64,000 nt of DNA from positions 62,001 to 126,000 of the forward strand of contig CAIQHF010000019.1 in the NCBI GenBank assembly GCA_903871605.1, read 5' to 3'. This stretch comes from an uncultured Sphingomonadaceae bacterium. Lineage in GTDB: Bacteria > Pseudomonadota > Alphaproteobacteria > Sphingomonadales > Sphingomonadaceae. Numbering within the stretch: the stretch's first letter is position 1; every line of letters starts with the position of its first letter. Both the position numbers and the translations under genes were made by a program. Shown here piece after piece: positions 30,356 to 42,440 of this stretch. Under the pieces are notes generated by a model. That model searched no databases. It was given only the letters and a program-made list of their open reading frames with translations, and was not told the origin of the DNA.

Positions 30356-30895
30356 TCAGTTCTTGCCCGTATTGGGCACCGCGGACTTCTCCTGTCCCTT
30401 CGGCGGCACCTTGTCGGTCACCTGCGCGGTCTGGACGAGCGGCGGCGGCCCCTTGGCGATCGCGGCGGCAAGCGTCGTCGACGCCGGGCAGTCGCCCTTG
30501 CAGAGCGTCTTGATCCGCGCGAGATTCTCCTTGGCCCGATCGACCGCACCGCGCTGGACCAGCGCCTCGCCCTCGCCGCTGAGCGCGCCCACATCATTGG
30601 GCTCCAGCAGCAAGGCATCCTTGTAATAGGCGATCGCCTTGCCGGGCAGCGCCTGCGCCTGCGCGACCCGTCCGAGCATGACGAAGGCTGCGCGATTGCG
30701 CGGATCGGCGGCGAGCGCCGTTTCGAGCGCATCGTTCGCGGCCGCGTAGTTGCCCGCCGCAAGCGCCGCCTCGCCGCGCTTTTCAAAACTGAGCGAGGTC
30801 GGGTTGATCTGGTCGTCGGGCTTCTGGCCGAAGCTGCCGCTCGAGACCGCGAGAAGACCCATCGAGCAGGCGGCAGCGGCGGGCAGGAAACGCAT
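30356..30895 (-). CDS. Tetratricopeptide-repeat exported protein
   Basis: MRFLPAAAACSMGLLAVSSGSFG signal; TPR-like helical repeats (GNYAAANDALETALAADPRNRAAFVMLGRVAQAQALPGKAIAYYKDALLLEPND). Confidence 0.8.
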   Translation of the reverse strand: MRFLPAAAACSMGLLAVSSGSFGQKPDDQINPTSLSFEKRGEAALAAGNYAAANDALETALAADPRNRAAFVMLGRVAQAQALPGKAIAYYKDALLLEPNDVGALSGEGEALVQRGAVDRAKENLARIKTLCKGDCPASTTLAAAIAKGPPPLVQTAQVTDKVPPKGQEKSAVPNTGKN

Positions 30896-30927
30896 CAGCT
30901 TCTCCGAATATCGTGTTGCCGCCCGGT

Positions 30928-32085
30928 CTAGCACGGCGCCTTGAGCCTCGCGACGAAAAACCCGTCGGTGCCGTCGTCGATCGGGGTGAGCCGCAGCCCC
31001 GGGCCGTGCGCGCGCCCAGCGGGCAGGACGATCGGCTCGGCGGCCCAGTCGGGATGACGCGCGAGGAAGCCGGCGACCTGCCCCGCCCCCTCCTCGTCGA
31101 GCAGCGAGCAGACGATGTGGACCAGCGTGCCGCCCGGCCTGACCAGCGCCGCTGCGACATCGAGCAGCCGCGCCTGCAGCGCCACCAGGCGCTCGATCCG
31201 CGCACGCGTCAGCCGCCAACGCGCCTCGGGGTTGCGCCGCCAGGTGCCGGTGCCCGAGCAGGGCGCGTCGACGACGACGAGATCGGCTGCCGCGAGGCAA
31301 TCGGCGAACGCCTCGGCCTCGCGACTGCCGTCGAGCAGCCGCGGCTCGACGATGGTGACGCCGGCGCGCGTCGCGCGCGGCGTGAGGCGCGTGAGACGCG
31401 CGCGATCGGTATCGCTGGCGATGATCCGCCCGCGATCCTCCATCGCCGCAGCAAGCCCCAGCGTCTTGCCGCCCGCGCCCGCGCAAAGGTCGATCACCGT
31501 CATCCCGGCCTTGGCACCACAAGCCAGCGTGACGAGCTGGCTGCCCTCGTCCTGCACCTCGATCGCGCCCGCTTCCCACTCCGGCAGCGGCTCGACCTGC
31601 GTGCCCTCCGGCAGGCGCAGCCCGTCTGGGGCATGCGGCGTCGGATGCGCGCCCTCGATATGGATGTCGGCGCGCACCGCCTTGAGCCGGTTGACGCGCA
31701 GATCGAGCGGGGCGCGGTCGGCAAGCCCGAACCCGGTTAGCCGGTCGGCAAGCCAGCCGGGCATCTCGGCGGCGGGGGCGCTCTGCTCGTCGGCGGCGAT
31801 CGGCGCCGGGCCGTGATTGACTCCGTCGAAGGCGGCGGCGAGCTCGGGCCGATCGGACGCCAGCCCGACCAAAGCCGCGCGCCCGCTGTCCGGCCGTTCG
31901 CCGGCGCGGCGGATCGCCGCATAGACCAGCTCGCGCACCGCGCGACGGTCCTTCGATCCGGCGTAGCGACGCGTCTTGAAGTAGCGCTGGACGATCGTGT
32001 CGGCGGCAGCGCCCGCGTCGCGCGCGGCGCGGACGACCTCGTCGAGGATGTCGATCGCGGCCTGTGCGCGGGCTTGTGGAGTCAT
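30928..32085 (-). CDS. rsmB: 16S rRNA (cytosine967-C5)-methyltransferase (RsmB family)
   Basis: NusB-like N-domain; VIDLCAGAGGKTLGLAAAM; VVVDAPCSGTGTWRRNPEARWRL. Confidence 0.9.
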   Translation of the reverse strand: MTPQARAQAAIDILDEVVRAARDAGAAADTIVQRYFKTRRYAGSKDRRAVRELVYAAIRRAGERPDSGRAALVGLASDRPELAAAFDGVNHGPAPIAADEQSAPAAEMPGWLADRLTGFGLADRAPLDLRVNRLKAVRADIHIEGAHPTPHAPDGLRLPEGTQVEPLPEWEAGAIEVQDEGSQLVTLACGAKAGMTVIDLCAGAGGKTLGLAAAMEDRGRIIASDTDRARLTRLTPRATRAGVTIVEPRLLDGSREAEAFADCLAAADLVVVDAPCSGTGTWRRNPEARWRLTRARIERLVALQARLLDVAAALVRPGGTLVHIVCSLLDEEGAGQVAGFLARHPDWAAEPIVLPAGRAHGPGLRLTPIDDGTDGFFVARLKAPC

Positions 32086-32133
32086 CGCGTCAAACCTTGC
32101 CAGAAGAAACCCGTTCGACCTGCGTGAACGATT

Positions 32134-32257
32134 GGGGGTGGCGCCCCGCCCAACCCCGTTCGTCCTGAGCGCAGTCGAAGGACGGGCTGCGAACGCCGCG
32201 CTCGGCAATATGCACTTCGACTGCGCTCAGGGCGAACGGTGGGTGGGGGCGGTGCCC
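32134..32257. repeat. Long inverted repeat (GTTCGTCCTGAGCGCAGTCGAAG family)
   Basis: Left arm ggtggcgccccgcccaaccccgttcgtcctgagcgcagtcgaaggac; reverse complement of right arm ggcaccgcccccacccaccgttcgccctgagcgcagtcgaagtg. Confidence 0.8.
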
Positions 32258-32276
32258 CTCCCAGCCGCCGCGCCCA

Positions 32277-33872
<1,596 letters not shown>

Positions 33873-33896
33873 CTAGTCCTGACACCGGGAGACTGC

Positions 33897-34865
33897 ATGA
33901 CGATCGACCGCCGCGCCCTGCTCGGCACGCTGGCGGCAACCGCCGCCGCGCCGCGCCCGGCGTCGTCCGGCAAACCCGCGCAGCCCGCGGCACCCGCTGC
34001 CGAAGCGGTTGCGCTCTGGCCCGGCGCGGCGCCGGGATCGCCGGCCGCGCTGCCGCAGCCGACGCTTCAGAAGGCGGGCGCGCCGGGCCGCAACGACTAT
34101 CATCTGCGCGGCGTCGCGGCACCGACGATGTTCGTCTATCGCCCCGTCTCGCCCAGCGGCGCGGCGCTGATCGTGATGCCCGGCGGCGGCTATGCCTATC
34201 TCTCGATGGAGAATGAGGGCAGCAACGTCGCCCGTTTCTACACGGCCCAAGGCTATACCGTGTTCGTGCTGAGCTACCGCTTGCCGGGCGAAGGCTGGAC
34301 CAACCGCGCCGACGCGCCGATCCAGGATGCGTTGCGCGCGATCCGGATCGTCCGCGCCCGCGCCGGGGCGTTCAAGATCGATCCGGCGCGCGTCGGCATC
34401 CTCGGCTTCTCGGCTGGCGGCCATGTCGCCGCCAGTCTCGCGACGGACCATGCGACGCCGCTCTACGACCCGGTCGATGCCGCCGACCGGCAGCCAGCCA
34501 AGCCCGCCTTCGTCGGGCTGCTCTACGCGGTGACGACGATGCGCCCGTTCGAGACGCATTCGGTGTCGCGCGCCAATCTGCTCGGCCCCGATCCCGACGC
34601 CGCGCTGGTCGCGCGCCGCTCGCCGCTGCTCCACGTCGGCAAGGACACGCCGCCCTGCTTCGTCGTCGCCGCACTCGACGACGGAACCGTGCCGCCGCAG
34701 TGCAGCGTCGATTGGTTGAGCGCCTGCCGCGCCGCCGCCGTGCCCGCCGAGGCGCATCTGTTCGAACGCGGCGGCCACGGCTTCGGCATGCGCTTGCCCG
34801 ACAGCGCGCCAGGATCGCTCTGGCCCGATCTCTTCCGTCGCTGGGCATCGCGCCACGGCGGGTGA
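33897..34865 (+). CDS. Exported alpha/beta hydrolase (acetyl-esterase/lipase-like)
   Basis: [18 protein letters not shown] signal; [18 protein letters not shown] oxyanion region; [14 protein letters not shown] nucleophile elbow. Confidence 0.85.
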   Translation: MTIDRRALLGTLAATAAAPRPASSGKPAQPAAPAAEAVALWPGAAPGSPAALPQPTLQKAGAPGRNDYHLRGVAAPTMFVYRPVSPSGAALIVMPGGGYAYLSMENEGSNVARFYTAQGYTVFVLSYRLPGEGWTNRADAPIQDALRAIRIVRARAGAFKIDPARVGILGFSAGGHVAASLATDHATPLYDPVDAADRQPAKPAFVGLLYAVTTMRPFETHSVSRANLLGPDPDAALVARRSPLLHVGKDTPPCFVVAALDDGTVPPQCSVDWLSACRAAAVPAEAHLFERGGHGFGMRLPDSAPGSLWPDLFRRWASRHGG

Positions 34866-34932
34866 CCGGCCGCGAAACAATCCGCATCGAGACGCCCTTC
34901 CCCATCCGGCTCGCGCTCTGCTAGGCGGAGGC

Positions 34933-35637
34933 ATGCCCGCCTCGATTGCCCTCGTCGACGACGACCGCAACATCCTGACCTCGGTGTCGATCGCGCTCCA
35001 GGCCGAAGGCTTTTCGGTGCGCATCTATTCGGACGGCGAGGCGGCGCTGCGCGCCTTTGCCGAGAACGCGCCCGATCTGGTCGTGCTCGACATCAAGATG
35101 CCGCGGCTCGACGGCATGGAAGTGCTGCGCCGGCTGCGCGAGAAGAGCCAGATCCCGGTGATCTTCCTTACCAGCAAGGACGACGAGCTCGACGAGGCGC
35201 TCGGGCTCGCGATGGGCGCCGACGACTATATCGCCAAGCCCTTTTCGCTGCGTCTGCTGACCGCGCGCATCCGCGCGATCCTGCGCCGCACCGAGGCGCG
35301 CGCAATGCCCGTATCGGACGAGAAGCCGCCGGCCGAACCGCTCGTACGCGGCCGCCTCGACATGGATCCCGCACGCCACAAGGTGCGGTGGGACGGCCAG
35401 GAGGTGGTGCTCACGGTCAGCGAGTTCATGATTCTCGAGGCGCTGGCGCAGCGCCCCGGCTTCGTGAAGTCGCGCGACCAGTTGATGGACGCCGCCTATC
35501 ACGACGACGTCTATGTCGACGACCGCACCATCGACAGCCACATCAAGCGGCTGCGGCGCAAATTCCGCCAGGTCGACAAGGACTTCAAGGCGATCGAGAC
35601 ACTCTACGGCGTTGGATATCGTTTTGGCGAAGAGTGA
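34933..35637 (+). CDS. chvI: OmpR-family response regulator, ChvI-like
   Basis: [78 protein letters not shown]-terminal winged helix. Confidence 0.93.
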   Translation: MPASIALVDDDRNILTSVSIALQAEGFSVRIYSDGEAALRAFAENAPDLVVLDIKMPRLDGMEVLRRLREKSQIPVIFLTSKDDELDEALGLAMGADDYIAKPFSLRLLTARIRAILRRTEARAMPVSDEKPPAEPLVRGRLDMDPARHKVRWDGQEVVLTVSEFMILEALAQRPGFVKSRDQLMDAAYHDDVYVDDRTIDSHIKRLRRKFRQVDKDFKAIETLYGVGYRFGEE

Positions 35638-37207
35638 TCGCCCGCTCGACAAATGGACCACCCCCGGCGACCGGCCGCTGAACTGGTCGGCGCGCTGGTC
35701 GCTGACCAGCCGGATCCTCGCGGTCAACATCTTCGCGCTCGCGATGCTCGCCGGCAGCTTCTTCTACCTCGACAGCTATCGCGCGCGGGTCTCCGAAGAG
35801 CGCACCGGGCAGACCGAGAACGATGTCCGGATGATCGGGCGCGCGATCGCGGTGGTGCCCGCCGGTGCGCGGCAGGCGCTCGCCGCGCAGATGGCCGGCA
35901 TCGATGGCGCGCGGCTGCGGGTTTACGATCCGGCGGGCGCGCCGATCCTCGACAGCTGGCGCGCGGGGCCGATCACCTATCAGCTCCGCGACCCGGACAC
36001 CGAGCCGTGGAAGAAGCATGTCGCGCGCTTCATGGATCGCGCGTTCGACCATATCGTCGGTGCCGACCCGATCCCCGAATTCGTCGAGCCCGCCGTCGAC
36101 GACCGCCAGGCGTGGCCCGAGGCGCAGGCCGCCACGACCAGGCCCGGCGTGGTGGTGTCGAGCCATCGCCGCGCCCCCGATCGCACGCCGGTGCTCTCCG
36201 CCGCGCTCGATCTGCCCGGCATCGGAACGATGCTGATCACCAACAATGTCCGCGACATCACGCGCATCGTCCGCGCCGAACGCTTCGCCATCGGCCTGGT
36301 CGTCGGCGGCGTGCTACTCGTCTCGGTGCTGCTCTCGCTGTTCCTCGCGCGGACCATCGCCCGCCCGCTGCGCCATCTCGCGATCGCCGCGCACCGCGTG
36401 CGGCTCGGGCGCGCGCGCGAGGTGGTGGTGCCCCGCCTGCCCTCGCGCCGCGACGAGATCGGCATGCTGGCGCGCGCGCTGTCGGACATGAGCCAGGCGC
36501 TGCGCCGCCGGATCGACGCGGTCGAGGCGTTTGCCGCCGATGTGTCGCACGAGCTCAAGAATCCGCTGGCCTCGCTGCGTTCGGCGATCGACAGCCTCAC
36601 CATCGTCAAGGACGAGGCGCTGCAGGCGCGGCTGCTCGACATCGTGCGCGACGACGTGATGCGGCTCGATCGGCTGATCACCGACGTCGCCGAAATCTCG
36701 CGGCTCGACGGTGAACTCTCGCGCGCACGCTTCGAGCCGGTCGATCTGGGTCCGCTGATCGAGGGGCTGCTCAAGGCACGCGAGGAGCGCGGCCGCAATG
36801 GCGAGGTTCGCATCGCCTTCGCGCGCCCCTATATGGATACCGCGGTCGTCTATGGCGACGGATCGAGGCTCGCGAGGATGATCGAGAATCTGGTGGACAA
36901 TGCCGTCTCCTTTTCGCCGCCCGGCGGTCTCGTCGAGGTCAGCGCGGTCGGCATCGAGGATATCGTGCTGGTCGGGATCGAGGACGAGGGTCCAGGCATT
37001 CCCGGCGCCAAGCGCGACACCATCTTCCGCCGCTTCCACACCGATCGCCCCGACGACGACCAGCCCGATCGCCACAGCGGCCTCGGCCTCGCCATCGCGA
37101 AGGCCATCGCCGACGGGCATGACGGCACGATCGAGGTGCGCGATCGCAGCGATGGGCGCAGCGGCGCCTATTTCCTGATCACGCTGCCGCGGCCGCCCAA
37201 GCCATGA
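35612..37207 (+). CDS. chvG: Sensor histidine kinase, ChvG-like
   Basis: Two TM segments, [25 protein letters not shown]-box, [14 protein letters not shown]. Overlaps chvI; start codon (TTG 35612 or nearby) uncertain. Confidence 0.9.
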   Translation: MDIVLAKSDRPLDKWTTPGDRPLNWSARWSLTSRILAVNIFALAMLAGSFFYLDSYRARVSEERTGQTENDVRMIGRAIAVVPAGARQALAAQMAGIDGARLRVYDPAGAPILDSWRAGPITYQLRDPDTEPWKKHVARFMDRAFDHIVGADPIPEFVEPAVDDRQAWPEAQAATTRPGVVVSSHRRAPDRTPVLSAALDLPGIGTMLITNNVRDITRIVRAERFAIGLVVGGVLLVSVLLSLFLARTIARPLRHLAIAAHRVRLGRAREVVVPRLPSRRDEIGMLARALSDMSQALRRRIDAVEAFAADVSHELKNPLASLRSAIDSLTIVKDEALQARLLDIVRDDVMRLDRLITDVAEISRLDGELSRARFEPVDLGPLIEGLLKAREERGRNGEVRIAFARPYMDTAVVYGDGSRLARMIENLVDNAVSFSPPGGLVEVSAVGIEDIVLVGIEDEGPGIPGAKRDTIFRRFHTDRPDDDQPDRHSGLGLAIAKAIADGHDGTIEVRDRSDGRSGAYFLITLPRPPKP

Positions 37208-37629
37208 CCGAATTGTCGTCGGACACCATTCACGCCTCCTGCGTCGCGATCGACGGGCGCGCGGTGCTGCTCGCCGGCCGATCCGGCGTCGGCAAGTCGG
37301 ATCTCGCGCTGCGCCTGATCGATCGCGGCGCGACGCTGGTCTCGGACGACTATACGCAGCTCGTCCGGCGCGGCGACACGCTGCGCGCGGCCCCGCCTGG
37401 GACGATCGCGGGCCGCATCGAGGTGCGCGGCGTCGGCATCGTCGAGATGCGCCATGTCGCCGACGTCGCGGTCGCACTGCTGATCGAGCTCGATGCGCCG
37501 CTCGCCCGGATGCCCGAGTTCGCCACGCGACGGCTGGCGGGGATCGACGTGCCGGTGGCCGCGCTCGCGCCGCTCGAGGCATCGGCGCCGCTCAAGATCG
37601 AGTTGCTGCTCGCGGCGCTGCCCGCATGA
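37204..37629 (+). CDS. hprK: HPr kinase/phosphorylase C-terminal-domain protein
   Basis: VLLAGRSGVGKSDLALRLIDRGATLVSDDYTQL (Walker A); only the catalytic domain is present, as is typical in alphaproteobacteria. Confidence 0.9.
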   Translation: MTELSSDTIHASCVAIDGRAVLLAGRSGVGKSDLALRLIDRGATLVSDDYTQLVRRGDTLRAAPPGTIAGRIEVRGVGIVEMRHVADVAVALLIELDAPLARMPEFATRRLAGIDVPVAALAPLEASAPLKIELLLAALPA

Positions 37630-38507
37630 GCGGCGAGGCGGGCCCGCGCCGCCTTTTGCTCGTCACCGGCATGTCGGGCGCGGGCAAGTCGACCGCGGTA
37701 CGCACGCTCGAGGATCTCGGCTGGGAGGTCGTCGACAATCTGCCGCTGATGCTGCTCGACCGCTTCCTCGACGCGCCCGTCGCACCCGGTGCAGAAAGCG
37801 GCGATCGTCCGCTCGCGGTCGTCATCGATTCGCGCACGCGCGGCTTCGATCCGCAGCGCATCGTCGCGCGGCTGGCAAGGCTGCGCGAGCATGGCGACGA
37901 TGTCGGGCTGCTGTTCCTCGAATGCCAGGGCGCCGAACTCGTCCGTCGTTTCTCCGAGACGCGGCGGCGCCACCCGCTCGCGCTCGACCGCCCGGCCGAA
38001 GACGGCATCGCACAGGAACGCGAGCTGCTCGGGCCGCTGCGCCGCGCGGCGGATCATCTGATCGACACCACCGACAGCAGCGCGAACACGCTCCAGCAGG
38101 AACTCCGCTCCCGATTCGCGATCCACGATACCGGCGCGACGCTGGCGATCATGTCGTTCGGCTTTGCGCGCGGCGTGCCACGCAACGCCGATCTCGTGCT
38201 CGACATGCGCTTCCTGCGCAATCCGCACTGGGACCAGACATTGCGCCCGATGACCGGGCTAGACGCGCCCGTCGCGGACTATGTCGCCGAGGATCCGGCC
38301 TATCCGCAGGCGATCGAGCGGATCGAGGGGCTGCTCGAGCTGCTCCTCCCGCGCTATGCCGCCGAGGGCAAGAGCTATGTCACGGTTGCCTTCGGCTGCA
38401 CCGGCGGCAAGCATCGCTCGGTCCATGTCGCCGAAACCATCGCGGCGCGGTTGCGCGCCCGCGGTTTTTCGCCCACCATCGTCCATCGCGATCTGGCCCG
38501 CACATAG
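37626..38507 (+). CDS. rapZ: RNase adapter RapZ
   Basis: LLVTGMSGAGKSTAVRTLEDLGWEVVDNLPL; SFGFARGVPRNADLVLDMRFLRNPHW; VAFGCTGGKHRSVHVAE. Confidence 0.95.
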   Translation: MSGEAGPRRLLLVTGMSGAGKSTAVRTLEDLGWEVVDNLPLMLLDRFLDAPVAPGAESGDRPLAVVIDSRTRGFDPQRIVARLARLREHGDDVGLLFLECQGAELVRRFSETRRRHPLALDRPAEDGIAQERELLGPLRRAADHLIDTTDSSANTLQQELRSRFAIHDTGATLAIMSFGFARGVPRNADLVLDMRFLRNPHWDQTLRPMTGLDAPVADYVAEDPAYPQAIERIEGLLELLLPRYAAEGKSYVTVAFGCTGGKHRSVHVAETIAARLRARGFSPTIVHRDLART

Positions 38508-38565
38508 GATGGCCGGGCGCGAGGAGAAGGATGCCGACGGAGAGAGGCCTAATTCGGGTGGATCG

Positions 38566-38973
38566 ATGATCGGTTTGGTGCTGGTGACGCATGGACGTCT
38601 GGCGGCGGAATTCGTCACCGCGATGGAGCATGTCGTGGGGCCGCAGGAGTCGGTCGTCCCGATCTGCATCGGCCCGGAGGATGACATGGAAGGTCGACGC
38701 AACGACATTGCCGCCGCGATCACGGCGGTCGATACCGGCGACGGGGTGATCCTGCTCACCGATCTGTTCGGCGGCACGCCGTCCAATCTCGCCATCTCGC
38801 TGATGAAGGCCGATCGGATCGAGGTGATCGCGGGGATCAACCTGCCGATGCTGATCCGGCTCGCCAGCGCGCGCCGCACGATGAAGATCAAGGCCGCGGT
38901 CGCCGCCGCGCGCGACGCGGGACGCAAATATATCTCTGTCGCCTCCGACCTGCTCGGCGAGGCAGCGGCGTGA
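38566..38973 (+). CDS. PTS EIIA (mannose-type) protein
   Basis: IGLVLVTHGRLAAEFVTAMEHVVG; VILLTDLFGGTPSNLAISLM. Confidence 0.92.
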   Translation: MIGLVLVTHGRLAAEFVTAMEHVVGPQESVVPICIGPEDDMEGRRNDIAAAITAVDTGDGVILLTDLFGGTPSNLAISLMKADRIEVIAGINLPMLIRLASARRTMKIKAAVAAARDAGRKYISVASDLLGEAAA

Positions 38974-39263
38974 CCGACACGCCCCCTTCGGCGGAGCAGC
39001 TCAGCCAGATCGTCCAGATCACCAACAAGCGCGGGCTTCATGCGCGCGCCAGCGCCAAGTTCGTGACGCTCGCCGCGGGCCAGCCCTGCGCGGTCGAGGT
39101 CGAGAAGGAAGGATCGAAGGTCGCGGGCACCTCGATCATGGGGCTGATGATGCTCGGCGCGGCGATGGGCGACCATGTCACGATCAGCACCGCGGGCGAC
39201 GGCGCCGAAGAGGCGCTGACGCTGCTCGTCGAGCTCGTCGAGAACAAGTTCGGCGAGGAATAG
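38970..39263 (+). CDS. Phosphocarrier HPr
   Basis: ITNKRGLHARASAKFVTLAAGQ; TSIMGLMMLGAAMGDHV. Confidence 0.94.
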   Translation: MTDTPPSAEQLSQIVQITNKRGLHARASAKFVTLAAGQPCAVEVEKEGSKVAGTSIMGLMMLGAAMGDHVTISTAGDGAEEALTLLVELVENKFGEE

Positions 39264-39276
39264 ACCGACCATCCCA

Positions 39277-39349
39277 CCCCGTTCGTGTCGAGCGTAGTCG
39301 AGACACCGTTCCCCGCCTCGCGTCCCTCGACTTCGCTCGGGACGAACGG
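39277..39349. repeat. REP-like inverted repeat (GTTCGT...GTCGAG family)
   Basis: ccccgttcgtgtcgagcgtagtcgagac / gtccctcgacttcgctcgggacgaacgg. Confidence 0.75.
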
Positions 39350-39361
39350 ATAGAGTCGATC

Positions 39362-40162
39362 ATGCCCCGCGAGATCACCGCCTTCTCCAACCCGCTCGTC
39401 AAGCGCGTCCGCAACCTGCGCGACAAGCGCCATCGCCGCGACGAAGGGCTGTTCATCGCCGAGGGGCTGCGCATCCTGGCCGAAGCCGAAGAGGCGGGCC
39501 GGCTGCCGCTGTGGGTGTTCTACACCGCCGAGATGCGGCATCACCCGCTCGTGCTGCGCCTCGCAGCGGCGTGCGAGGCGGCCGGCGGCGAGGCGATCGA
39601 GACCAATGTCGACATCCTCCACAAGCTCTCGGGCAAGGACAATCCGCAGACCGTGCTTGGCGTCTATGCCGAGTTCGACACCGCGCTCGAGCGGATCGAC
39701 CGCGCCACCGCCGACATCTGGATCGTCGCCCAATCGCTACGTGATCCCGGCAATCTCGGTACGATCCTGCGCACCGGCGACGCGGTCGGCGCGGGCGGGC
39801 TGATCCTCGTCGACGATTGCGTCGATCCCTTTTCGGTCGAGGCGGTGCGCGCCTCGATGGGGGCGTTGTTCACGCAAGCCATCGCACAGGCGAGCTGGAC
39901 CGACTTCCTCGCCTGGCTGCGGTCGGGGCCGGGCTCGCTGGTCGCGCTCAGCCTGCGCACCGAGATCGACTATCGCGCGCCCCGCTACCCCTCGCCCACC
40001 TTCCTGCTCGTCGGCAACGAAGCCAGAGGCTTGCCCGCGGAATACGAAGATGCCTGCGACCTGCGCGTCAAGCTGCCGATGCGCGGCAAGGCCGACAGCC
40101 TCAACGCCGCGGTCGCGACCGCGGTGATGGCGTATCAGGTCGCCGGGCAGCTGACGGAATAG
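39362..40162 (+). CDS. TrmH/SpoU-family RNA 2'-O-methyltransferase
   Basis: IVAQSLRDPGNLGTILRTGDAVGAGGLILVDDCVDPFSVEAVRASMGALF; LLVGNEARGLPAEYEDACDLRVKLPMRGKADSLNAAVATAVMAYQ. Confidence 0.94.
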   Translation: MPREITAFSNPLVKRVRNLRDKRHRRDEGLFIAEGLRILAEAEEAGRLPLWVFYTAEMRHHPLVLRLAAACEAAGGEAIETNVDILHKLSGKDNPQTVLGVYAEFDTALERIDRATADIWIVAQSLRDPGNLGTILRTGDAVGAGGLILVDDCVDPFSVEAVRASMGALFTQAIAQASWTDFLAWLRSGPGSLVALSLRTEIDYRAPRYPSPTFLLVGNEARGLPAEYEDACDLRVKLPMRGKADSLNAAVATAVMAYQVAGQLTE

Positions 40163-40171
40163 ACCAGCTTG

Positions 40172-40251
40172 TGTGCTCCTGCGAAGGCAGGAGCCCAGAG
40201 CCTCAAGCGCTGCGCCCGCTTCACCTGGGCTCCCGCCTACGCGGGAGCACA
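40172..40251. repeat. REP-like double-hairpin inverted repeat
   Basis: GTGCTCCTGCGAAGGCAGGAGCCCAG ... CTGGGCTCCCGCCTACGCGGGAGCAC. Confidence 0.85.
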
Positions 40252-40273
40252 AAGCTGTTGCCTTGGTCGAATA

Positions 40274-41689
40274 TCACACGGACCGATCCACCTCGTCCGC
40301 CACCGGCGGCGCCAGCAGCGCATCCGATCCGCCCCGCGCCAGCGCCTCGACGGGCAAGACGTCCTCGATCTCGCGCCCGCCGGTCTCGATGTTGAGATCG
40401 CGGAACTTGCGGCCGGTGCTCACCAGATTGCGATCGAACGAGCCGACGAACTTGTTGTAATTCTCGACCGCTGAATTGAGTCCGCCGCCGACGCGCTTGA
40501 GATGCCCCGCCGCAACCGCCAGCCGCTCGTACATCTCCTTGCCGAGCGCACCGATCCGCTGCGCCTCCTTGGCCAGCTTCTCCTGCCGCCACACCGCCGA
40601 GACGGTGCGCGCGATCGCGACGAGGTTGGTCGGCGTCGACAGCAGCACGCGGCGCTCGAACGCATAGTCCCACAGCGTCGGATCGCTTTCGAGCGCGGCG
40701 GCGAGGAAATGCTCGCCCGGCACGAACATGATGACATAATCGGGCGCGTCGGCGAACTGGCTCCAATAAGCCTTGGCCGACAGCGCGGTGACATGCGCCT
40801 TCATCGCTCCGGCATGCTGCGCGAGAAAGCGTGCGCGCTCGCCCTCGTCGCCCGCCCCATAAGCGTCCTGATAGGCATTGAGCGACACCTTCGCGTCGAC
40901 CACCAGCGAGCGCTGCCCGCCGGGCACGCGGATCACCGCGTCGGGGCGCATCCGCCCGTCCTCGGTGGTGACCGAGACCTCCATCGCGAAATCGGTATGT
41001 TCGGCGAGGCCGCAGGTCTCGAGCACGTTGCGCAGCTGCTGCTCGCCCCAGCGTCCGCGCGCCTTGGGCGCCGCACGCAGCGCGTTGACCAGCTTGGCGG
41101 CCTCGCCGCGCACCGCCTCCTGCCCGTCGCGCATCGCCGAGATCAGCCCGGTAAGGTTGCCGTACGCCTCGCTGCGATCCTTCTCGACCTTGCCGACGCT
41201 CTCCTCATAGCGTTTGAGCGTGGTCTCGACCGGGCTGAGCAGCGCCTTCAATCGCTCGCCACTCTTCTCGTCGGCCTGCTGGAAACGCTGGTCGGCACGC
41301 TCGAGAAACGCCTTCTGCGCCTCGCCGAGCAGCTTGCCGCCGATCTCGCTGAACTGCGCGGAGAGCGCCTCGCGGTTCCTGCGCAGCTCGTCGATCTGTG
41401 CCGCCATCGCGGCTTCGCGCTGCTCCGCCCCCGCACGTTCGGCGGCGAGGTCGCGCAATGCCGCGTCGCGTTCGCGGGTGACCTCGTCGAGCGTCGCGCG
41501 GAGCAGCGGCGCGGCGCTGGCGCGCTCTTCGGCGGTGGCGCGGGCGGTCTCGGCGGCGCGCGAGCGTTCGTCGAGCCGGTCGCGCTCGGCCTTGAGCGCC
41601 GCGGTGGTGCGCGAGGCCGACAGCCAGCCGAGCAGCAGGCCGATGACCAGCGCGACGCAGGCGATCAGGATGGCGACGATCGGTTGCAC
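40274..41689 (-). CDS. rmuC: DNA recombination protein RmuC
   Basis: N-terminal TM, long coiled coil, then KARGRWGEQQLRNVLETCGLAEHTDF...RPDAVIRVPGGQRSLVVDAKVSLNAYQDA. Confidence 0.94.
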   Translation of the reverse strand: MQPIVAILIACVALVIGLLLGWLSASRTTAALKAERDRLDERSRAAETARATAEERASAAPLLRATLDEVTRERDAALRDLAAERAGAEQREAAMAAQIDELRRNREALSAQFSEIGGKLLGEAQKAFLERADQRFQQADEKSGERLKALLSPVETTLKRYEESVGKVEKDRSEAYGNLTGLISAMRDGQEAVRGEAAKLVNALRAAPKARGRWGEQQLRNVLETCGLAEHTDFAMEVSVTTEDGRMRPDAVIRVPGGQRSLVVDAKVSLNAYQDAYGAGDEGERARFLAQHAGAMKAHVTALSAKAYWSQFADAPDYVIMFVPGEHFLAAALESDPTLWDYAFERRVLLSTPTNLVAIARTVSAVWRQEKLAKEAQRIGALGKEMYERLAVAAGHLKRVGGGLNSAVENYNKFVGSFDRNLVSTGRKFRDLNIETGGREIEDVLPVEALARGGSDALLAPPVADEVDRSV

Positions 41690-41759
41690 GCACTGGCCCC
41701 TCTAAGAACGAAGGGCGAACGTATCAGGCGGTGTCCAACATCGCAACTGCTCTACCCTC

Positions 41760-41836
41760 GTGCTCCTGCGAAAGCAGGAGCCCAGAGCAACGGGCGGTGC
41801 GCTCGCTTCACCTGGGCTCCTGCCTACGCAGGAGCA
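41760..41836. repeat. REP-like double-hairpin inverted repeat
   Basis: GTGCTCCTGCGAAAGCAGGAGCCCAG ... CTGGGCTCCTGCCTACGCAGGAGCAC. Confidence 0.85.
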
Positions 41837-41847
41837 CCGCCATGTCG

Positions 41848-42369
41848 CTACGCGGCGTGCTTCTGCCGCCGCATCTTCTCGAGCTTCTTGAGCAGCATGT
41901 CGCGCTTCATCCGCGACAGATGATCGGTGAACACGATCCCATCGAGATGATCGACCTCGTGCTGGAGCGCGGTTGCGAGCAGACCGTCGATCCGCTCGTC
42001 ATGTGCGGCGCCGTCGCGATCAAGCCACTTGGCGCGGATCGAGCGCGGCCGCACCACGTCGGCATATTGGTCGGGGATCGACAGGCAGCCCTCCTGATAG
42101 ACATTCTCGTCTTCGGAAGGCTCCGAAAATTCGGGATTGATGAAGACGCGTGGGTTCTTCACGCCCTCCTCTTCCTCCTGCAGGTCGATCACCAGCAAGC
42201 GCTTGGCGACGCCGACCTGGATCGCGGCGAGCCCGATGCCGGGTGCGTCGTACATCGTCTCGAACATGTCGTCGATCAGCCGCTGGAGCGCGTCGTCGAA
42301 CGTCTCGACGGGCGTCGAGATGGTGCGCAGGCGCGGATCGGGAATCTCGATGATGGGTAGGATCGCCAT
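41848..42369 (-). CDS. def: Peptide deformylase
   Basis: GIGLAAIQVG, EGCLSIPD, LQHEVDHLDGIVFTD motifs. Confidence 0.97.
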   Translation of the reverse strand: MAILPIIEIPDPRLRTISTPVETFDDALQRLIDDMFETMYDAPGIGLAAIQVGVAKRLLVIDLQEEEEGVKNPRVFINPEFSEPSEDENVYQEGCLSIPDQYADVVRPRSIRAKWLDRDGAAHDERIDGLLATALQHEVDHLDGIVFTDHLSRMKRDMLLKKLEKMRRQKHAA

Positions 42370-42440
42370 GGCTGTCAGCTATGATCGACGGGGGTTTTCG
42401 TCAAGCGAAGCGCTTCGATCAGCATGATCGGCCGATCCGT

